From Halobacterium litoreum (GTDB lineage Archaea; Halobacteriota; Halobacteria; Halobacteriales; Halobacteriaceae): a stretch of DNA of 64,000 nt. Location of the stretch: contig NZ_CP089466.1 in NCBI RefSeq assembly GCF_021233415.1, positions 1,488,001-1,552,000 of the forward strand. Reading direction: 5' to 3'. Made by a program: the position numbers and the translations under genes. The notes beneath the pieces were generated by a model that searched no databases, was not told where the DNA came from, and worked only from the letters and a program-made list of their open reading frames with translations. Of this stretch, positions 60,734 through 64,000 are shown one piece after another. Every line of letters starts with the position of its first letter. Positions within the stretch are counted from its first letter, which is position 1.

Positions 60734-61582
60734 GTGAGCATCCGCCGGTTCGTCCGCGGCACCGTGCCGTGGGAGTCACTGGAAGCGGTCGCGCGAGAGG
60801 TCGGCAGGCGGTACGGCGAGGAGACGGTGCGCGTGTCGTTTCTGGACGCGGACAACTGGCTGTCGACGCCCTGTGTGGTGAACGACCGGTGGTTCGTGAA
60901 GGTCGTCAGCGGACAGAACGCGCTCGTTCACGCGCTGTTCACGAGCGCCCGGAACCTCGGCGCGTTCTCCTCGGGGACGGAGGGATTCTTCGAGCCGTTC
61001 GACGGCCCGGTGGAGATGGCCGAACACGAACTCGAAGCGACGCGGAAACTCCGGGACGTCGGCGTGAACGCCCCGGAGCCCGTGGAGGCGTTCGAAGTCG
61101 ACGGACTCGGCGTCCTCGTCCTCGAGTACCTCCCCGACTTCACGCCGCTCGACCGGCTCCCCGCCGAGGAAGTCGAGCGCTACGCCCCGGAGTTGTTCGA
61201 GGCGCTCGCGACGATGCACGCGAACGACGTGGCCCACGGCGACCTGCGCGGCGAGAACGTCCTCGTCTACGAGGGCGAACTCCACTTCATCGACGCGACG
61301 AACGTCGCCGAAGACGGGATGCCGAGCGCCCGCGCCTACGACCTCGCGTGCGCGCTCTCCGCGCTCGAACCGCTCATCGGCGCGCAAGCGACCGTCCGGG
61401 CGGCGCTCGACCACTACTCGGTCGGCGACGACAGCGACGTCGACGGCCCCGCGGACGCCCTCCTGCGCGCACAGGACTTCCTCGGGTTCGTGCAGATGCG
61501 GCCCGACCACGCGTTCGACGCCGCCGCGCTGAACGGCGAAATCGGGAAGGCGGCGACCGCCGAGAACGACGCGACGCGGTGA
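60734..61582 (+). CDS. RIO-like atypical serine/threonine kinase
   Basis: A 282-residue protein of the RIO1/RIO-like kinase fold. The ATP-binding Lys is in VNDRWFVKVVSG near residue 55, the hinge in GLGVLVLEYLPD, the catalytic loop HGDLRGENVLVYEGE near 168 and the metal-binding Asp in LHFIDATNVAEDG near 184. The sequence differs from canonical archaeal Rio1, which also occurs elsewhere in haloarchaea. It starts with GTG at 60734. Targets are unknown. It diverges from acd and is followed by the aldehyde dehydrogenase. Confidence 0.78.
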   Translation: MSIRRFVRGTVPWESLEAVAREVGRRYGEETVRVSFLDADNWLSTPCVVNDRWFVKVVSGQNALVHALFTSARNLGAFSSGTEGFFEPFDGPVEMAEHELEATRKLRDVGVNAPEPVEAFEVDGLGVLVLEYLPDFTPLDRLPAEEVERYAPELFEALATMHANDVAHGDLRGENVLVYEGELHFIDATNVAEDGMPSARAYDLACALSALEPLIGAQATVRAALDHYSVGDDSDVDGPADALLRAQDFLGFVQMRPDHAFDAAALNGEIGKAATAENDATR

Positions 61583-61628
61583 CCGACGAGGGGGTCGGTG
61601 ACACCCACACCGCCCATGGAAGGTGTAC

Positions 61629-61634
61629 CTTTTT
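61629..61634 (+). promoter_or_regulatory. TATA-like element of the aldehyde dehydrogenase gene
   Basis: CTTTTT lies 27-32 nt before the ATG at 61661, fitting a leaderless or short-leader transcript. Confidence 0.4.
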
Positions 61635-61660
61635 CACCGTCCTTCCCCCACTTTTTGCCG

Positions 61661-63175
61661 ATGACGTACGAACACTACATCGACGGCGAGTGGGTCGAGG
61701 GCACCGGCTCCGAGACCTTCGAGAGCACGAACCCCGCGACCGGCGAGTCGCTGGGCGAGTTCCACCGCGGCACCGAAGCGGACGTCGACACCGCTGTCGC
61801 CGCCGCCGACGACGCCGAAGACGAGTGGCAGTCCATGTCCCGCATCGACCGCGCGGAGTACCTCTGGGACATCTACCACGAGTTGAAGGAGCGACACCAG
61901 GAACTCGGCGAGGTCGTCACCAAGGAGTGCGGGAAGGAGATCTCCGAGGGGAAAGCCGACGTGGCCGAGGCGTGGCACATGGTCGAGTGGGCAGCGGGCG
62001 ACGCCCGCCACCCGAAAGGCGACATCGTACCCTCGGAAATCGCGGCGAAAGACGCCTACATGCGCCGAAAGCCCCGCGGCGTCGTCGGCTGTATCACGCC
62101 GTGGAACTTCCCGGTCGCCATCCCGTTCTGGCACATGGCCGTCGCGCTGGTCGAGGGCAACACCGTCGTCTGGAAGCCCGCCGAGCAGACGCCGTGGTGC
62201 GGTCAGATTATCGCCGAGATGTTCGAGGACGCCGGCATCCCGGACGGCGTGTTCAACATGGTCCAGGGCTTCGGCGACGCCGGCGCCCGCATCGTCGACG
62301 ACGAGCGCGTCGACACCGTGCTGTTCACCGGCTCCGCGGAGGTCGGCCACGAGGTCGCCCAGAAGGTCGCGGAGGACCCCGGCAAGCTCGCGGCGTGTGA
62401 GATGGGCGGGAAGAACGGCATCGTCGTCACCGAGGAAGCGGACCTCGACATCGCCGTCCACTCCGCCGTGATGTCTTCGTTCAAGACGACGGGTCAGCGC
62501 TGTGTCTCCAGCGAGCGCCTCATCGTCCACGAGGACGTTTACGACGAGTTCAAGGAGCGCTACGTCGAGATTGCGAAGGACGTCGCCGTCGGCGACCCGC
62601 TCGACGAGGGGACGTTCATGGGCCCGGCCATCGAGCCCGAGCACGTCGAGAAGATTCGGAAGTACAACGAACTCGCTCGCGAGGAGTCGAAGAACGTGCT
62701 CGTCGACCGCACGGACCTCGACGACAGCGAGATTCCCGACGGCCACGACGCCGGTAACTGGGTCGGCCCGTTCGTCTACGAGGTCGACTACAGCCCGGAC
62801 CTGCGCTGCATCAAGGAGGAGGTCTTCGGGCCGCACGTCGCGCTCATCGAGTACTCCGGCGACATCGAGCGCGCCGTCGAGATTCACAACGACACGCCCT
62901 ACGGCCTCGCCGGCGCGGTCATCAGCGAGGACTACCGCCAGGTCAACTACTACCGCGACAACGCCGAAGTCGGCCTCGCGTACGGCAACCTCCCGTGTAT
63001 CGGCGCGGAGGTCCAGCTGCCGTTCGGCGGCGTGAAGAAGTCCGGCAACGGCTACCCGAGCGCCCGCGAGGTCATCGAAGCCGTCACCGAGCGCACCGCG
63101 TGGACGCTCAACAACTCGAAGGAAATCGAGATGGCCCAAGGGCTGTCTGCGGACATCAAGACCCAGGACGACTGA
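61661..63175 (+). CDS. Aldehyde dehydrogenase (NAD(P)-dependent)
   Basis: A 504-residue ALDH superfamily enzyme. N-terminal [22 protein letters not shown] site [18 protein letters not shown] and [13 protein letters not shown], the catalytic Glu in [11 protein letters not shown] near residue 248 and the catalytic Cys in [14 protein letters not shown] near 288. It is cytoplasmic and oxidises an aldehyde to an acid; the substrate is not clear (semialdehyde and betaine-aldehyde relatives are possible). The ATG at 61661 follows a TATA-like CTTTTT. Its last 62 bp recur at 63251-63312. Confidence 0.94.
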   Translation: MTYEHYIDGEWVEGTGSETFESTNPATGESLGEFHRGTEADVDTAVAAADDAEDEWQSMSRIDRAEYLWDIYHELKERHQELGEVVTKECGKEISEGKADVAEAWHMVEWAAGDARHPKGDIVPSEIAAKDAYMRRKPRGVVGCITPWNFPVAIPFWHMAVALVEGNTVVWKPAEQTPWCGQIIAEMFEDAGIPDGVFNMVQGFGDAGARIVDDERVDTVLFTGSAEVGHEVAQKVAEDPGKLAACEMGGKNGIVVTEEADLDIAVHSAVMSSFKTTGQRCVSSERLIVHEDVYDEFKERYVEIAKDVAVGDPLDEGTFMGPAIEPEHVEKIRKYNELAREESKNVLVDRTDLDDSEIPDGHDAGNWVGPFVYEVDYSPDLRCIKEEVFGPHVALIEYSGDIERAVEIHNDTPYGLAGAVISEDYRQVNYYRDNAEVGLAYGNLPCIGAEVQLPFGGVKKSGNGYPSAREVIEAVTERTAWTLNNSKEIEMAQGLSADIKTQDD

Positions 63176-63220
63176 ACCAGTCCGCCATCTCGGCGTCCTG
63201 GTGGAATCTCCAAGGGCGAC

Positions 63221-63239
63221 GAGCGAACGTAGTGAGCGA
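63221..63239. repeat. Copy of the dispersed palindromic motif
   Basis: GAGCGAACGTAGTGAGCGA matches the copy at 49313-49331 except at one base. It sits between the aldehyde dehydrogenase and its duplicated tail. Confidence 0.5.
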
Positions 63240-63250
63240 GGAGGGCTTGG

Positions 63251-63312
63251 ACTCGAAGGAAATCGAGATGGCCCAGGGCCTCTCTGCGGACATCAAGACC
63301 CAGGACGACTGA
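63251..63312 (+). pseudogene. Duplicated 3' end of the aldehyde dehydrogenase gene
   Basis: Bases 63251-63312 repeat 63114-63175, including the TGA. Within the shared coding part ([18 protein letters not shown] and the stop), the only changes are three third-position ones (CAA/CAG, GGG/GGC, CTG/CTC), all silent. That pattern fits a remnant of a second, once-functional paralogue rather than a fresh local duplication. No start or upstream coding sequence remains. A dispersed palindrome (63221-63239) separates it from the intact gene. Confidence 0.75.
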
Positions 63313-63363
63313 CTGTCCGGTAGCAGTTTCACATTTTTCGGCGACGGGGACGGTCAGCGACGG

Positions 63364-63792
63364 CTACGATTCGTCGAGCGGGCAGGCGGCCTCGCTCGGT
63401 GTCGTGCCGAGCAGACTCCCGCCCTCCAGTACGTCGAGTTCGAAGGTGGTGCAGTCCTCGTCGGTGATGTCGGTGAACGCCTCCCAGTTCCGGTGGTCGT
63501 CGGTGCGAGCGCGAATCGTGTAGTGCCCGGGGTCGTCGGGCCAGTCGTAGTCGACGGTCACCTCGCTCGGGCGCTCGCCGTCCGGAGGGCCGAGGTCGAG
63601 GGTCCGCCAGACCATCGGGTCGTGGTCGTCGTACTCGACGTACAGGTGGACGGTGTGTGCGCGGATGTCACGGTTGGCGACGTGGAGGCGCTCCAGCGTG
63701 GCTGTCGTTCGACTGCCGCCGGGGAGCGCGCTACACCCCGAGACGGCGATGGCGGCGCTGGCGAGGAACGCGCGGCGGGAGGGCTCGTTCAC
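63364..63792 (-). CDS. Tat lipoprotein of unknown function (142 aa)
   Basis: The protein begins MNEPSRRAFLASAAIAVSGCSA, a Tat lipoprotein signal with Cys near residue 20. A single beta-rich domain follows (LERLHVANRDIRAHTVHLYVEYDDHDPMVWRTL; GHYTIRARTDDHRNWEAFTD in outline). Two further Cys (DEDCTTF, SEAACPL) could form a disulphide. Such proteins are common haloarchaeal surface lipoproteins without assigned roles. The GTG at 63792 is the start. The gene faces the aldehyde dehydrogenase remnant. Confidence 0.72.
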   Translation of the reverse strand: MNEPSRRAFLASAAIAVSGCSALPGGSRTTATLERLHVANRDIRAHTVHLYVEYDDHDPMVWRTLDLGPPDGERPSEVTVDYDWPDDPGHYTIRARTDDHRNWEAFTDITDEDCTTFELDVLEGGSLLGTTPSEAACPLDES

Positions 63793-64000
63793 GGTCGAAC
63801 GTCAACACAATCGCGTGAAAGTCTTCTGGACGGTTCGAGAACGGAAGGGGCAGAAGGGGGAAGGTGGACGCGGACGAGCGTGTGGCCGCGGTCCCGGAAC
63901 GCGGCCACGGTGGTGGCGGATGGCGCGGGTGCGGAGCGTTGGTTTGCCGTCACGACGAGAAAAGCGTCGCTTCCGGCGATTACGGCTACGTCTCGCCGCC
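63793..64000. other. Unassigned right edge
   Basis: No gene can be supported in these 208 bases. On the minus strand one frame is open from the window edge to a TGA that overlaps the lipoprotein's GTG, and could be the end of an upstream gene. Its codon use is less GC-biased than in the surrounding genes and it has no recognisable motif, so I leave it unassigned. Confidence 0.4.

Noticed and set aside
61634-63139. 501-codon open frame opposite the aldehyde dehydrogenase
   Set aside because: It is a low-complexity shadow; the plus strand has all catalytic ALDH residues.
63789-64000. C-terminus of a further minus-strand gene at the right edge
   Set aside because: The frame is open and its stop overlaps the next start, but codon use is atypical and no motif is visible, so it is not called.

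Overview
The window looks like a chromosomal segment of a haloarchaeon (class Halobacteria). The DNA is GC-rich, the predicted proteins are strongly acidic, many exported proteins carry Tat lipoprotein signals (RR...[A/S]GC), and TATA-like elements sit about 26-28 nt before start codons, as in leaderless archaeal transcripts. Typical family markers are HTH-10, HalOD1, halocyanin, archaetidylserine synthase, eS1/uS15 and KEOPS Pcc1. The genus cannot be fixed from the sequence alone. No CRISPR array, rRNA or transposase gene was seen.

Layout. 1-2942: end of a type IV pilus/T2SS-like ATPase, its TadC-like membrane partner and a methyltransferase. 3046-3116: tRNA-Gly. 3224-9223: six tightly overlapping minus-strand genes that would make UDP-ManNAc and UDP-ManNAcA and assemble and acetylate a surface glycan. 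9383-12535: M29 aminopeptidase, a palindrome cluster, an HD phosphohydrolase, TatA and tRNA-Arg. 12740-21175: a second pilus locus (ATPase, TadC-like protein, four small pilin-like proteins, and a convergent larger pilin-like protein). 21256-23874: MacB-like ABC transporter and a purine phosphoribosyltransferase. 23940-30034: a metal/redox and regulation block with a P19-like lipoprotein, a DyP-like protein, a Cys-cluster membrane protein, a repeat-bearing lipoprotein, two winged-helix regulators and a small membrane protein; three strong dyads lie in its promoters. 30117-38889: a stand-alone nuoCD, HTH-10 regulator, trans-sulfuration enzyme, CBS protein, sulfatase-like hydrolase, UPF0104 protein, methyltransferase, exported protein and DsrE protein.

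38977-48960 is accessory. A McrBC-like restriction pair of visibly lower GC (39031-41938) is followed by a small CPxCG protein and an AddA/AddB-like helicase-nuclease pair, then a HalOD1 gene coupled to a frameshifted DUF7344-type gene. 49339-52032 is the conserved core: tRNA-Ala, uS15, a RecJ/Cdc45-like protein, Pcc1 and eS1. 52122-63792 holds halocyanin, archaetidylserine synthase, HEAT, phospholipase-D-like and DHH proteins, a JAMM/FAD-synthase pair, acyl-CoA dehydrogenase, a RIO-like kinase and an aldehyde dehydrogenase whose last 62 bp are duplicated downstream.

The most notable points are a pair of near-identical dyads placed about 50 bp before two start codons (a candidate autoregulated two-gene regulon), a 42-bp dyad between divergent metal/redox genes, the restriction and recombination island, and the remnants at the aldehyde dehydrogenase and tRNA loci.
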